64,000 bases of DNA from Candidatus Kaistia colombiensis (GCA_029203105.1 CP119318.1:2370501-2434500); one strand, 5' to 3'; shown: positions 39,450 through 48,471, counted from the stretch's first letter. Numbers and translations are program-made. Notes: generated from the sequence alone by a model not told the origin.

Positions 39450-40058
39450 TCAGGCGGCGGCGAGCAGGCCTTCGGCCTCGAGCGCAGCCTTGACCGCCGG
39501 GCGGGCGGCGACGCGGTCGAAATAGGCGTCGAGGGTCGGGCCGAGCTCGAACTTGAAGCCCTTGGCCCAGCGCAGCACGGTGAACAGATAGCCGTCGGCG
39601 GCGCTGAAATTGTCGCCCATCAGATAGGGCTTGTCGCCGAGCGCTTCCGACAGATAGGCGAAGCGCAGCATCAGGCGCTCCTTGAAGCTCTTCTTGGCTT
39701 CGTCGTTCACCGCCGGGTTGAAGAACGGGCTGAAGCCCTTGTGCAGCTCGGTCGCGATGAAGGCGAGCCAGTCCATCAGCTGGTAGCGCTCCGCGGTGCC
39801 GAGCGCGGGCGCGAGCGACGTCTCGGGGGCGAGGTCGGCGATCACCTGCACGATGATCGGGCCTTCGGCAACGACGCGGCCGTCATCGAGCTCCAGCGCC
39901 GGCACGTAGCCGCGCGGATTGATCGCCTTGTAGTCGCCGCCGCTTTCCGTCGTCTTGGCGCGAAGGTCCACCTTTTCCATGGTGAAGGGGAGGCCGGCCT
40001 CGCGCAGCGCGATATGGGGTGAGAGCGAGCAGGCGCCGGGGGCGTAGTAGAGCTTCAT
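39450..40058 (-). CDS. gstA: Glutathione S-transferase
   Basis: 202 aa from ATG 40058 with AGGAAAA upstream. The N-terminal thioredoxin-like domain begins 'MKLYYAPGACSLSPHIALRE', typical of bacterial beta-class enzymes, with Cys10 as the catalytic residue. 'NPRGYVPALELDDGRVVAEG' holds the glutathione-binding cis-Pro region. The C-terminal all-helical domain includes 'PYLMGDNFSAADGYLFTVLR', the family N-capping motif. It conjugates or reduces electrophiles with glutathione in the cytoplasm. It ends in a shared terminator with the HerA-like gene. Confidence 0.9.
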   Translation of the reverse strand: MKLYYAPGACSLSPHIALREAGLPFTMEKVDLRAKTTESGGDYKAINPRGYVPALELDDGRVVAEGPIIVQVIADLAPETSLAPALGTAERYQLMDWLAFIATELHKGFSPFFNPAVNDEAKKSFKERLMLRFAYLSEALGDKPYLMGDNFSAADGYLFTVLRWAKGFKFELGPTLDAYFDRVAARPAVKAALEAEGLLAAA

Positions 40059-40254
40059 GCAGCTTTTCCTCGGGGAAAGCCGTCCTCTGGACGGCAAGAA
40101 CACTTCATAAGGTGGGCTTTCTAGCGCTTCCGTTCAATGAGTCTCTTGTGACTTCAGCGTCAACCAGTCCTTGCCTTTTCTTTTGCGGGATGCAGGCGTA
40201 TCAGGAGCGTTTCTCGCGCGTGCCAGCGCGCGCTCAATTGCCTGGAGCCCGCTC

Positions 40255-41652
40255 GTGTCCGATCGCCTCGCCGACGTTCTCGCCCATATCGACGCCGATA
40301 TCGAGAACAGCCTCGAAAGGCTGTTCAAGCTGATCCGTGTCGAAAGCATCTCGACCGATCCCGCCTATGCCGGCGCCTGCCGCGAGGCGGCCGACATGAT
40401 CGCCGCGGATCTCGCCTCGATCGGCTTCGACGCCAGCGCGCGTCCCACCGCCGGCCACCCGATGGTCGTCGGCCACCAGGATGGCGGCAAGGGCCCGCGC
40501 GCCCTGTTCTACGGCCATTACGACGTGCAGCCGGTCGACCCGCTCGAACTCTGGGAGACGGCGCCGTTCGAGCCGAAGATCGTGACGGCGGCCGACGGCA
40601 CCAAGCAGATCGTCGCCCGCGGCACCTCCGACGACAAGGGCCAGCTGATGACCTTCATCGAGGCGTTCCGCGCCTGGAAGGCCGTCACCGGCACGCTGCC
40701 GATTCCCGTCTCCGTCATCCTGGAAGGCGAGGAGGAATCGGGCGGCGCCAATCTCGTTCCGTTCATGACGGCCAACAAGGACGAACTCGCCGCCGATTTC
40801 GCCTTCGTCTGCGACACGAACATGTGGAACGCCGAGACGCCGGCCGTCACCACCATGCTGCGCGGTCTGGTCGGCGAGGAGATCACCATCACCGCCGCCT
40901 CGCGCGACCTGCATTCCGGCATGTTTGGCGGCGCGGCGCGCAACCCGATCCACGTCCTCGTCTCGATCCTCGACGGGCTGCGCGACGAGAACGGCCGCGT
41001 CACGCTGCCGGGCTTTTATGACGGGGTCGGCGAGATTCCCGACAGCATCCGCCAGCAGTGGCAGTCGCTCGGCTTCGATCCGGAGGCGTTCCTCGGCGAT
41101 GTCGGCCTTTCGGTTCCCGCCGGCGAAATCGACCGCAGCGTGCTGGAGAAGATCTGGGCGCGGCCGACCTGCGAGGTCAACGGCATTTCCGGCGGCTACA
41201 CCGGCAAGGGCTTCAAGACGGTGATCGCCTCGCAGGCCTTCGCCAAGGTGTCGTTCCGTCTGGTCGACAAGCAGGATCCGGACAAGATCCGCGCCGCCTT
41301 CCGCGCCTATGTCCAGTCGAAATTGCCGGCGGATTGCAGCGTCGAGTTCACGCCGCATGGCGGTTCGCCGGGCATTCGCCTGCCGGCCGACAACCCGGCG
41401 CTGGTCAAGACGCGCGCCGCGCTCACCGACGAATGGGGCAACGAGTGCGTCGTCGTCGGCTCCGGCGGCTCGATCCCGGTCGCCGGCGATTTCAAGACCG
41501 TGCTCGGCCTCGACGCGCTGATGGTCGGCTTCGCGCAGGAGAATGATCGCATTCATTCGCCGAACGAGAAATACAACCTCTCCAGCTTCCATGGCGGCAT
41601 CCGCTCCTGGGCGCGCATCCTCGCCGCCCTTTCCGAGGAGGGCGCCGCGTGA
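40255..41652 (+). CDS. M20-family dipeptidase
   Basis: 465 aa from GTG 40255 (GGAG 8 nt upstream). It is a two-zinc metallopeptidase of the M20 family: 'LFYGHYDVQPVDPLELW' with the His and Asp ligands, 'ARGTSDDKGQLMTFIEAF', and 'ILEGEEESGGANL' with the catalytic Glu pair. The inserted dimerisation domain follows from about residue 205 ('AASRDLHSGMFGGAARNPIH'), and the distal His is in 'NDRIHSPNEKYNL'. It splits dipeptides or related amide bonds in the cytoplasm. The next gene overlaps it by 4 bp. Confidence 0.88.
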   Translation: MSDRLADVLAHIDADIENSLERLFKLIRVESISTDPAYAGACREAADMIAADLASIGFDASARPTAGHPMVVGHQDGGKGPRALFYGHYDVQPVDPLELWETAPFEPKIVTAADGTKQIVARGTSDDKGQLMTFIEAFRAWKAVTGTLPIPVSVILEGEEESGGANLVPFMTANKDELAADFAFVCDTNMWNAETPAVTTMLRGLVGEEITITAASRDLHSGMFGGAARNPIHVLVSILDGLRDENGRVTLPGFYDGVGEIPDSIRQQWQSLGFDPEAFLGDVGLSVPAGEIDRSVLEKIWARPTCEVNGISGGYTGKGFKTVIASQAFAKVSFRLVDKQDPDKIRAAFRAYVQSKLPADCSVEFTPHGGSPGIRLPADNPALVKTRAALTDEWGNECVVVGSGGSIPVAGDFKTVLGLDALMVGFAQENDRIHSPNEKYNLSSFHGGIRSWARILAALSEEGAA

Positions 41653-42227
41653 AGATCTGCGTCTTCTGCGGTTCGAGCGCCGGCTTCCGGCCGGACTATC
41701 GCGAGGCGGCGGTGGCGCTCGGGCGCGCCATTGCCGCGCGCGGCGCGTCGCTCGTCTATGGCGGCTCGAAGGTCGGGCTGATGGGCGCTGTCGCCGATGC
41801 GGCACTTCTGGCCGGCGGCGAGGTGATTGGCGTCATCCCGACGGCGCTGCGCGACAAGGAGATCGCCCATCCCGGCCTGACGCAGCTGCATGTTGTCGCG
41901 TCGATGCATGAGCGCAAGCAGATGATGGCCGATCTTTCGACCGGCTTCGTCGCGCTGCCGGGCGGTCTCGGCACGCTGGAGGAGTTGTTCGAGATCTGGA
42001 CCTGGGGTCAGCTCGGCTATCACCGCAAGCCTGTCGGCCTGCTCGACGTCGCCAATTTCTACGAGAAGCTCGACGCCTTTCTCGATCACACCGTCGAGGC
42101 CGGCTTCGTGCGCGCCGAGCATCGCGACATGCTGATCGTCGACGACAATCCGGTCACGCTGCTCGACCGCTATGAACACTACCAGCCGGTGGCGCTGGCC
42201 AAGTGGATCGGCCCGACCGAGCGGTGA
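41649..42227 (+). CDS. LOG-family phosphoribohydrolase (TIGR00730)
   Basis: 192 aa; the GTG start overlaps the dipeptidase stop (GTGA). The family signature 'ALPGGLGTLEELFEIW' carries the PGGxGTxxE catalytic motif; 'CVFCGSSAGFRPDY' and 'LVYGGSKVGLMGAVADAA' form the nucleotide-binding fold. LOG enzymes release ribose 5-phosphate from nucleoside 5'-monophosphates, including cytokinin ribotides in plant-associated bacteria. Coupling with a dipeptidase suggests co-expression, not a known shared pathway. It is convergent with the sigma-factor gene, only 9 bp apart. Confidence 0.88.
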   Translation: MKICVFCGSSAGFRPDYREAAVALGRAIAARGASLVYGGSKVGLMGAVADAALLAGGEVIGVIPTALRDKEIAHPGLTQLHVVASMHERKQMMADLSTGFVALPGGLGTLEELFEIWTWGQLGYHRKPVGLLDVANFYEKLDAFLDHTVEAGFVRAEHRDMLIVDDNPVTLLDRYEHYQPVALAKWIGPTER

Positions 42228-42236
42228 TCCGGCGCT

Positions 42237-43469
42237 TCAGGACAGAAGCCGCGCCCGCCGTTCGCTGAGATGCTGGCGGATGGCCGGGTCTTCGGCGAGC
42301 GCGATGGCGCGGTCATAGGCAAGGATCGCGTCGCCCAAGGCATCGGCGCCTCCGGTGCGGGCGAGCAGGTCGGCCCGCACCGCCCAGAATGGCTGATACT
42401 GCGCGACACGGTCGGCATCGATCGCGGCCAGAAGCCGGAGCCCTGCCTCGGCGCCATCGGCTTCGGCCGTCGCCGCCGCGCGGCCGACGGCGACGCCGAG
42501 CCGGGGTGAGCGGCGGAAGAGGCTGTCATAGAGCGCGACGATCGTCGCCTTGTCGGGCTCGCCGATGAGGCGGTGGCCGGCATGCGCCGACTGGATCGCC
42601 GCTTCCAGCTGGTATCGACCGGTTTTGCCGAAGGTGGCGGCGCGCCGCAGCGTCGCCTCCGCCTCGGCGAGCAGGCCGCGCGACCAGAGGCCCGTATCCT
42701 GGTCCGACAAGGGCACATAGGCCCCGTCGCGCGCGCGACGGGCTGGCCGGCGAGCTTCCAGATGCAGCATCAGGGCAAGCAGACCCAGCGCCTCGGGTTG
42801 GGCCGGCAGCAGTTCGTTCAGCGTCCGGCCGAGCCAGATCGCCTCGGTTGCGAGATCGTCGCGCCGGCTGTCCCCGGTCAGCCCGTCCCAACCGCTGCCG
42901 TAGGCGGCGTAGATGGCGTCGAGCACTGGTTCGAGGCGGTCGGCGAGCTCCCGGGCGTCCGGCAGTTCGAAGCCGATGCCGGCGTCGCGGATCTTCAGCT
43001 TGGCACGGGTCAGCCGCCGCGCCATGGCGTCCGGCGAGACGATGAAGGCGGCGGCGATGCGCGCCGCGCTGAGGCCGAGCACGGTTTGCAGCATCAGCGG
43101 CGCATGCACGGCCGGGTCGATTGCCGGATGGGCGCAGACGAATAGCAGCCTGAGTCTTTCGTCGGGATAGCGCGGCGCGGCCGGATCGGGCTCTTCGGAG
43201 ATTTCCGACAATAGCGCGAGCGACCGCGCCAGTGCCGCGCCGGTAGCGTTGCGACGGGCGCGATCGATCAGGCGGCGGCGCGCCACGGCGACCAGCCAGG
43301 CCTCGGGCTGGTCCGGAATGCCCTGTTCCGGCCATTGCTCCAGCGCGGCGACGATCGCATCGGCCAGCGAATCCTCCGCGGCCGCGATATCGCGGTCGCG
43401 GGTGGAGAGGATGGCGATCAGCCGGCCATAGCTCTCGCGGACCGCGTGCTCGATGCGTTGCGTCGCCAT
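42237..43469 (-). CDS. ECF42-type RNA polymerase sigma factor with C-terminal extension
   Basis: 410 aa, far longer than an ordinary ECF sigma factor. Sigma regions occupy the first half: 'SYGRLIAILSTRDRDIAAAE', 'AWLVAVARRRLIDRARRNAT' and 'LMLQTVLGLSAARIAAAF'. The second half is the DUF6596/TPR-like extension typical of ECF42 ('GLLALMLHLEARRPARRARD', 'QLEAAIQSAHAGHRL'). No anti-sigma gene adjoins; in this group the extension controls activity. The DGPF/YCII gene lies 23 bp upstream, exactly the partner expected. Confidence 0.88.
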   Translation of the reverse strand: MATQRIEHAVRESYGRLIAILSTRDRDIAAAEDSLADAIVAALEQWPEQGIPDQPEAWLVAVARRRLIDRARRNATGAALARSLALLSEISEEPDPAAPRYPDERLRLLFVCAHPAIDPAVHAPLMLQTVLGLSAARIAAAFIVSPDAMARRLTRAKLKIRDAGIGFELPDARELADRLEPVLDAIYAAYGSGWDGLTGDSRRDDLATEAIWLGRTLNELLPAQPEALGLLALMLHLEARRPARRARDGAYVPLSDQDTGLWSRGLLAEAEATLRRAATFGKTGRYQLEAAIQSAHAGHRLIGEPDKATIVALYDSLFRRSPRLGVAVGRAAATAEADGAEAGLRLLAAIDADRVAQYQPFWAVRADLLARTGGADALGDAILAYDRAIALAEDPAIRQHLSERRARLLS

Positions 43470-43492
43470 GGCCGGTATCCCGTCTGCCCAGT

Positions 43493-43846
43493 TCAGATCC
43501 GGGGGAGGGTCGGCCGGATCTCGACGCCGCCATAGGGCGCGCACGGTGCCTTGGCGGCCCAGCCGAGCGCTGCATCGATGTCGTCGACCTCGATCACGAA
43601 GAAGCCGCCAAGTTGCTCCTTGGTGTCCGCGAACGGCCCGTCCTGCACCTGGTTGCGGCCGTCGCGGACGCGCAATGTCGTCGCCGTCTGCGGCCCGAGC
43701 AGGCCTTCGCCGCCGCGCACGATGCCGGAGGCGATGATCTCGTCGACATAGGTCTTCCAGGCGCCCCAGTAGGCGTCGGACTTCGGGTTGTGATCCCATG
43801 CCGCGAACGACGTATCGGTTTCGTAGAACAGCAAAGCGTATTGCAT
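43493..43846 (-). CDS. YCII/DGPF-domain protein, partner of ECF42 sigma
   Basis: 117 aa with a clear YCII-related fold: 'MQYALLFYETDTSFAAW', 'TTLRVRDGRNQVQDGPFADT' with the Asp-Gly-Pro-Phe motif that names the family, then 'KEQLGGFFVIEVDDIDAALG'. These small cytoplasmic proteins are the conserved neighbours of ECF42 sigma factors. The gene is first in a two-gene unit with that sigma factor. Exact biochemical activity is unknown. Confidence 0.88.
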   Translation of the reverse strand: MQYALLFYETDTSFAAWDHNPKSDAYWGAWKTYVDEIIASGIVRGGEGLLGPQTATTLRVRDGRNQVQDGPFADTKEQLGGFFVIEVDDIDAALGWAAKAPCAPYGGVEIRPTLPRI

Positions 43847-43943
43847 GACGGTCTCGGTGCGGTTCGAGAAGCGGGACCATTCCCGTTCTTCACGACAATG
43901 TCGCTGGGCAAATTCCGATTCGGACAGATTGCCAAAAAAAATC

Positions 43944-44867
43944 TCAGGGCGATGGCGGCGCCGCCACCGGGGGCACCTGCTTCAGATATTCGCCGATCGC
44001 CTCGCGGTCCGCGGCCGGCAGTTTCGCCATGTTGCGCTGGACCTCGGCCATCGTGCCGCCGATCGAGTCGAACGAGGGCGTGAAGCCGGTTTCGAGCGCG
44101 TTGGCGATATCGTCGGCGCTCCAGTCGCCGATGCCGCCCGGCCCGGAGGTGATATCGGGGATGCGGCCCTTGCCGGACGGATTCGGTGCGCCGCCCAAGG
44201 CGCGGCTGCGATCGAGCCCGCCCAGTATCGTGCGCGGCGTATGGCACTCGTTGCAGTGGCCGGGTCCTTCGACAAGGTAGGCGCCGTGATTGACAGCCTC
44301 GCTCTTGGCCGGGTCCGGCACAAAGGTCTTGCCGTCGAGATAGAGCCGTTTCCAGAGACCGATGCCCCGCCGGACCGAGAACGGGAAGGGCAGCTCATGC
44401 GGCTTGCTGGCCGTCGCCTCTGCCGGGAGCGTGTCGAGAAAGGCCTTGAGATCGACCAGATCCGGCACCGTCATGCGCTGGTACGAGGTATAGGGGAAGG
44501 CCGGATAAAGGTGCGAGCCGTCCGGCGCGATGCCGCGCTTCATCGCGTTGATGAAGTCGAGCGTGCTCCAGGTGCCGATGCCATGCGTCTTGTCCGGCGA
44601 TATGTTGGGCGCGTGGAAGGTGCCGAAGGGGGAGGCGATCGCGATCCCGCCGGAGAGTTTCAGCAGGTCGTCGCCAGTCGCGCCGGGCGCTGCATGGCAC
44701 GAGGCGCAACCGCCTGCCCAGAACAGCAACTCGCCCTTGGCCGCATCGCCCGGCCTGTCGGGCAGCACGGGCGCGTCGAGCGGCTGCGGTTCGGTCAGGA
44801 CCCAGAACGCCGCCGCGGCAAAGGCTATGGCGGCGACGAGCGCGAGGACGGCCGAGCGAAGTCGCAC
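43944..44867 (-). CDS. Membrane-anchored dihaem cytochrome c
   Basis: 307 aa, GTG start, N-terminal membrane anchor or signal ('LALVAAIAFAAAAFWVL'). It has two haem-binding motifs, CASCH at 54-58 and CNECH at 205-209, each in a cytochrome c domain; Met axial ligands are likely in 'YQRMTVPDL' and near the C terminus. It carries electrons in the periplasm, like the cytochrome subunits of alcohol, aldehyde or gluconate dehydrogenases. No oxidoreductase gene is nearby. It lies 2 bp after the cytochrome c' gene and is probably co-transcribed with it. Confidence 0.86.
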   Translation of the reverse strand: MRLRSAVLALVAAIAFAAAAFWVLTEPQPLDAPVLPDRPGDAAKGELLFWAGGCASCHAAPGATGDDLLKLSGGIAIASPFGTFHAPNISPDKTHGIGTWSTLDFINAMKRGIAPDGSHLYPAFPYTSYQRMTVPDLVDLKAFLDTLPAEATASKPHELPFPFSVRRGIGLWKRLYLDGKTFVPDPAKSEAVNHGAYLVEGPGHCNECHTPRTILGGLDRSRALGGAPNPSGKGRIPDITSGPGGIGDWSADDIANALETGFTPSFDSIGGTMAEVQRNMAKLPAADREAIGEYLKQVPPVAAPPSP

Positions 44868-44869
44868 GG

Positions 44870-45319
44870 TCAGGGTTTCTTGATGCGGAATTTCTCGTGG
44901 CAGCTCTGGCAGCTGCCGCCAACGGCCATAGCTGAGGCCTTGATCGCATCCAGCCCGCCGTCGGCCGCAGCCGCGCCGGCCGTCGCATCGGTCACCAGCT
45001 TCGCGGCGATCGCCTCAAACCCCGTCTTGTCGTTCCAGATCGCCGGCGATGCCGAAGTCTTGCCCTGGTCCGATCCGTCCGGAAACAGCGCCACCGCCGC
45101 CTTGAGGTCGCCGGCGAGCTTCTCGAACGCCAACCTGGCGGTGGCTTCGTCATAGGGCGCCTTGCCCTGGATCATGTCGAAGATCGTCTTGGCCGCGGCG
45201 GCATTGGCCTTCATCAGCGCCTGGCGCTCGGCGATGACATCGTCGGCTGCATGGGCCAGCCCCGCGGTCCCGAGCGCCAATGCCAATCCCAATCCGGCCA
45301 GCATGATCTTGAGTCGCAT
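44870..45319 (-). CDS. Cytochrome c' (class II cytochrome c)
   Basis: 149 aa with a signal peptide (cleavage near AHAA). The mature part is a four-helix bundle and ends in the haem site CQSCH (137-141) close to the C terminus, the class II arrangement. Cytochromes c' bind NO or buffer electrons in the periplasm. 'LGTAGLAHAADDVIAERQAL' shows the exported start. It is first in a unit with the dihaem cytochrome and is divergent from sodB. Confidence 0.88.
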   Translation of the reverse strand: MRLKIMLAGLGLALALGTAGLAHAADDVIAERQALMKANAAAAKTIFDMIQGKAPYDEATARLAFEKLAGDLKAAVALFPDGSDQGKTSASPAIWNDKTGFEAIAAKLVTDATAGAAAADGGLDAIKASAMAVGGSCQSCHEKFRIKKP

Positions 45320-45619
45320 CCGCTATCCTCCGCTGTGGTGTTCGGAATCGTTCGAAGTTTCGGCTGCGAAGCATGACCGAAGCAAGTCAGGGACCGGCGT
45401 CGTCACGCAAATATGATCGCCGGATCGACATTGCGGCGTGGGATCGGTTCCACCGGTGGAGCGGTGAAGAAAATCTGCATACCTTTGATTGTGCATCGGA
45501 GCCGAGACGAGTTGCCGGAAGGGGCGGCGGTGCCTATGTTGCGTTCGGAACCTTCCCGCCGGGGCGCCGTTTTTCCCCCGCGCCTCAAACCAACCGACAG
45601 GGTCGATAGGAGTCCTTCC
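45320..45619. other. Divergent promoter region of cytochromes and sodB
   Basis: 300 bases between divergently oriented cytochrome c' and superoxide dismutase genes. I see no defended reading frame. An AT-richer patch near 45465-45500 (AAAATCTGCATACCTTTGATTG) would suit promoter elements, but no regulator site stands out. Confidence 0.4.
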
Positions 45620-46219
45620 ATGGCTTTCGAACTTCCGCCGCTGCCCTATGACTACGAGGCACTCGGTCCCTTCATGTCGAAGGAGACGCTCGAGTACCAT
45701 CACGACAAGCATCACCAGGCCTATGTCACCAACGGCAACAACCTGCTGAAGGACTCGGGCCTGGAGGGCAAGAGCCTGGAAGAGATCGTCAAGGAGAGCT
45801 ACGGCAAGAACGCCGGCCTCTTCAACAATGCCGGCCAGCACTACAACCATCTCCATTTCTGGAACTGGATGAAGAAGAACGGCGGCGGCAAGAGCCTTCC
45901 CGGCAAGCTGCAGGCGGCAATCGACAGCGACCTCGGCGGTTATGACAAGTTCCGCGCCGATTTCATCGCCGCCGGCACGACGCAGTTCGGGTCCGGCTGG
46001 GCCTGGGTCGCGGTCAAGGACGGCAAGCTCGCCATCTCGAAGACCCCGAACGGCGAGAGCCCGCTCGTCCACGGCGCGACCCCGATCCTCGGCGTCGACG
46101 TCTGGGAGCACTCCTATTACATCGACTACCGCAACGCCCGCCCGAAGTATCTCGAGGCGTTCGTCGACAACCTGATCAACTGGGACTACGTCCTGGAGCT
46201 CTACGAGAAGGCTGTCTGA
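45620..46219 (+). CDS. sodB: Superoxide dismutase (Fe/Mn family)
   Basis: 199 aa from ATG 45620 with TAGGAG upstream. All four metal ligands are present: His27 (LEYHHDKHH), His77 (QHYNHLHFW), and Asp160 and His164 (DVWEHSYYID). Gln73 precedes the second ligand, as in Fe-type enzymes, yet parts resemble Mn-type, so the metal could be either. It converts superoxide to hydrogen peroxide and oxygen. There is no signal peptide; it is cytoplasmic. It is followed by its own terminator. Confidence 0.92.
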   Translation: MAFELPPLPYDYEALGPFMSKETLEYHHDKHHQAYVTNGNNLLKDSGLEGKSLEEIVKESYGKNAGLFNNAGQHYNHLHFWNWMKKNGGGKSLPGKLQAAIDSDLGGYDKFRADFIAAGTTQFGSGWAWVAVKDGKLAISKTPNGESPLVHGATPILGVDVWEHSYYIDYRNARPKYLEAFVDNLINWDYVLELYEKAV

Positions 46220-46246
46220 TCGCGGCGATCGGATATTCCCAACGGA

Positions 46247-46272
46247 AACCCCGGCCTCGCGCCGGGGTTTTT
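46247..46272 (+). terminator. Terminator after sodB
   Basis: AACCCCGGC-CTCGC-GCCGGGGTT, 9-bp stem and T-tract TTTTT, 27 bp after the sodB stop codon. Confidence 0.88.
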
Positions 46273-46385
46273 GTTGATAGCCCCCCAATGTGAGGGGCGC
46301 GGAGGGGGAACCCGGAAGGAGCGTCAGCTGGCCGAACCGGGGCCACACCACGCACCGTTCTCTCCGTTGGATTTCGCTCTGTCCC

Positions 46386-47705
46386 TCAGTTCACCTGTTC
46401 GACCGCCGGTGGCGTCCACGTGCAGGTCCGCGGTCCCTCCTTCGGCACATAAGTCCGGAAGGTGAGCGAAAAGCGCTTCCCTTCCGGCGAGGGCAGCCAG
46501 TTTGTTTCGGCGATGCCCGGTACGGGCTTCGGTCCGATCGCAATCTTCAACGAACCGTCGGGCTCTTTTGCCAGCGGCGAATGGTTGTTGAAATTGTATC
46601 GCTTGAGCGGGTTGGGAACGACGCGATAGCCCGGAAAATCGACCAGAATCACCGACCAGTAGGCATCTACGACGGTTTCCGGCAGCCCATCTGCCGGGAA
46701 ATGGATGACGTAGTTGTTGCTCCCCTCCAGCGGCTTGTCCTGCGCGTCGTTGACCGCGCCGAAATACACGACCTCGCGGGGGTTGTTCGTCCAGATACCG
46801 GTATAGGCGGCTCCGGTGCGATGCCTGTATTCCCATCCGTAGTTGCCGGCGCTGGCCGCGCAGGCCCAGTGGTTCACATACGGCACGGTCGTGACGAGGA
46901 CTTCTTCGCGGTACTTCGGAATGAACTTTCGGAGAATTCCGTCGACTTCGGCGCGCGCCTCCTTGCTGGAGGCGGCATAGGCAGCAACCGCGCGGACCTG
47001 CTGCTGCATCTCGGCGGCAGGCGGCGAGACGTCGAGAGCGCTCGCCAGCCTTTCATCCAGATTGTCGAAGATTTCGGCGCCGATCAGATCGGATTGGCTA
47101 AAGAGCGGCATCGCCGGCGGCGGCGGAATGTTCGGCTCGCCGATGGTCGTGATCTTGAATTCGCGCTGCAACTTCACCGCGCCATCGGGGTCGCCCTTCA
47201 GCTCGATGCGGCCGAGCATCTTGGCCTTGCTGGAGTGCAATTCGATCCGCCCCATGCCTTCGGGAATGACCGCTTTCGAGCCGGGCTTCACGATTGCGTA
47301 CTTTCCAAACGGCTTGCTCGGAAATGTCCGGTCGTTGATGTTGGCGATAACTTCGCCCCACTCGTCGAGAATCTGGACGGTGTAGTAGCGGCCCTTGATC
47401 TCGGGGATTTCCAGGACCGCCGCCGAATTGTCGTCCACCGCGAACCAGGCTTCGAAATAGGCGACATCGAAGTTCGGGTTGGTGAAATCGGCCGACGCGA
47501 GCGGATTGTACTTGATGGTGTTATAGGCGAAGCCTTCGCCATTCCGATCGAGATGCTCCTGCCGGATCACGAGCGCGCGGTCGAGCAGGTATAGATAGGC
47601 GTCCGTGACTGTCCTCTCGTCCGGCTTAGGCGCTTGCGCGAGTGCCGGCATGGTCAACACCAGGCCGGATACCACTGCGATGGATGCGAGCATGGATCTG
47701 AGCAT
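46386..47705 (-). CDS. Secreted DUF1254/DUF1214-domain protein
   Basis: 439 aa with a signal peptide (MLRSMLASIAVVSGLVLTMP, cleavage near ALAQA). DUF1254 is in the first half ('DVAYFEAWFAVDDNSAAVLE', 'GRYYTVQILDEWGEVIANIN') and DUF1214 in the second ('YWSVILVDFPGYRVVPNPLK', 'YNFNNHSPLAKEPDGSLKIA'). Codon use looks less GC-rich than in the neighbours, hinting at a different origin. The family is widespread in the envelope of proteobacteria but its function is unknown. Confidence 0.85.
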   Translation of the reverse strand: MLRSMLASIAVVSGLVLTMPALAQAPKPDERTVTDAYLYLLDRALVIRQEHLDRNGEGFAYNTIKYNPLASADFTNPNFDVAYFEAWFAVDDNSAAVLEIPEIKGRYYTVQILDEWGEVIANINDRTFPSKPFGKYAIVKPGSKAVIPEGMGRIELHSSKAKMLGRIELKGDPDGAVKLQREFKITTIGEPNIPPPPAMPLFSQSDLIGAEIFDNLDERLASALDVSPPAAEMQQQVRAVAAYAASSKEARAEVDGILRKFIPKYREEVLVTTVPYVNHWACAASAGNYGWEYRHRTGAAYTGIWTNNPREVVYFGAVNDAQDKPLEGSNNYVIHFPADGLPETVVDAYWSVILVDFPGYRVVPNPLKRYNFNNHSPLAKEPDGSLKIAIGPKPVPGIAETNWLPSPEGKRFSLTFRTYVPKEGPRTCTWTPPAVEQVN

Positions 47706-47731
47706 TATATCTTCCCCGGTGCTTACCGAAT

Positions 47732-47887
47732 TCAGTATTTTAAAATTAGATTCAGAACAGAGGCGGCGTCGGAATAAGTCATATCACGGCGACGCGCATG
47801 ACAATCGATCGCGTGCAAAGTTATTTTCAGTGCTCCGTCTTCGACAAGTGATTTTGCCAGGCTCGAGGCCAACTGTCTGGCCTTCAT
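47732..47887 (-). CDS. Candidate small helical protein (51 aa) in AT-rich patch
   Basis: The frame from ATG 47887 reads MKARQLASSLAKSLVEDGAL and on to 'SDAASVLNLILKY'. The composition is protein-like and helical, unlike the arginine-rich antisense frames elsewhere. The DNA here is AT-richer than its surroundings. The ribosome site is weak and a longer start (TTG at 47968) exists, so it may be a remnant or chance frame. It lies just upstream of the DUF1254 gene on the same strand. Confidence 0.35.
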   Translation of the reverse strand: MKARQLASSLAKSLVEDGALKITLHAIDCHARRRDMTYSDAASVLNLILKY

Positions 47888-48039
47888 TACACTCGCATCA
47901 ATCCGAGTTTGGCTGCGTGTGAATGAATCCGCGCCCTGGCCGTCCAAAAGGGGAGGGAATGGCGGCAAACACGGCTCCGCGGGCGCTTCTTCCAGCGCCT
48001 GCGTCAGATCTCAAATGCGAGATGGCTAGCGCGAATCTC

Positions 48040-48387
48040 TCAGAACCGCGCCGGCAGGCCCTGCGCACAGCGGGTGAAATTCATCAGCCGCGGCCATTCG
48101 GTCTGGGTGTCGTAGAGCCAGCGCTTGCATTCTTTCTGGGTGCGGAAGCAGCCGACGCCCCAGGCAGGCTCCAGGCCGCGATCCCAGACATCCGGCTTGG
48201 AGCCGGTGAAGCGCGAGAACCAGACCTTTCGCGCGCCGATCGCGTTGGCGAGCGCCTTGCAGTCGCCCTGCGAGACGTTCTGCCCGTAGCTCAAGCCGAA
48301 CATCACCTGCGCGCTGGCCGGCCCGGGCGCGGCGATTGCCCCGATCCATGCCGCCGCAGCCAGGGCGGTTGCCGCCAATCGTCTCAT
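48040..48387 (-). CDS. Small secreted hypothetical protein, Cys-containing
   Basis: 115 aa from ATG 48387, preceded by GGAGGGAA. There is a signal peptide (MRRLAATALAAAAWIGAIAA, cleavage near GPASA). The mature part has four cysteines ('GDCKALANAIG', 'WGVGCFRTQKECKRWLYDT', 'FTRCAQG'), suggesting two disulphides. Trp/Arg-rich composition in the middle. No family is recognised, but the start context and export signal make it a real gene. Confidence 0.72.
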   Translation of the reverse strand: MRRLAATALAAAAWIGAIAAPGPASAQVMFGLSYGQNVSQGDCKALANAIGARKVWFSRFTGSKPDVWDRGLEPAWGVGCFRTQKECKRWLYDTQTEWPRLMNFTRCAQGLPARF

Positions 48388-48471
48388 CGAAATTCCCTCC
48401 AGGGTCCCGGCGCTTAGGGTGCGGCGACGCCGGATGAAGTCAAGCGCCGCCACGAGGATCGAGACGGAGGA

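Noticed and set aside
42237..43880. Longer form of the ECF42 sigma factor extending over the YCII gene
   Set aside because: The added 137 residues lie antisense-like in another frame of the YCII gene and lack sigma features; ATG 43469 gives the family-typical N terminus.
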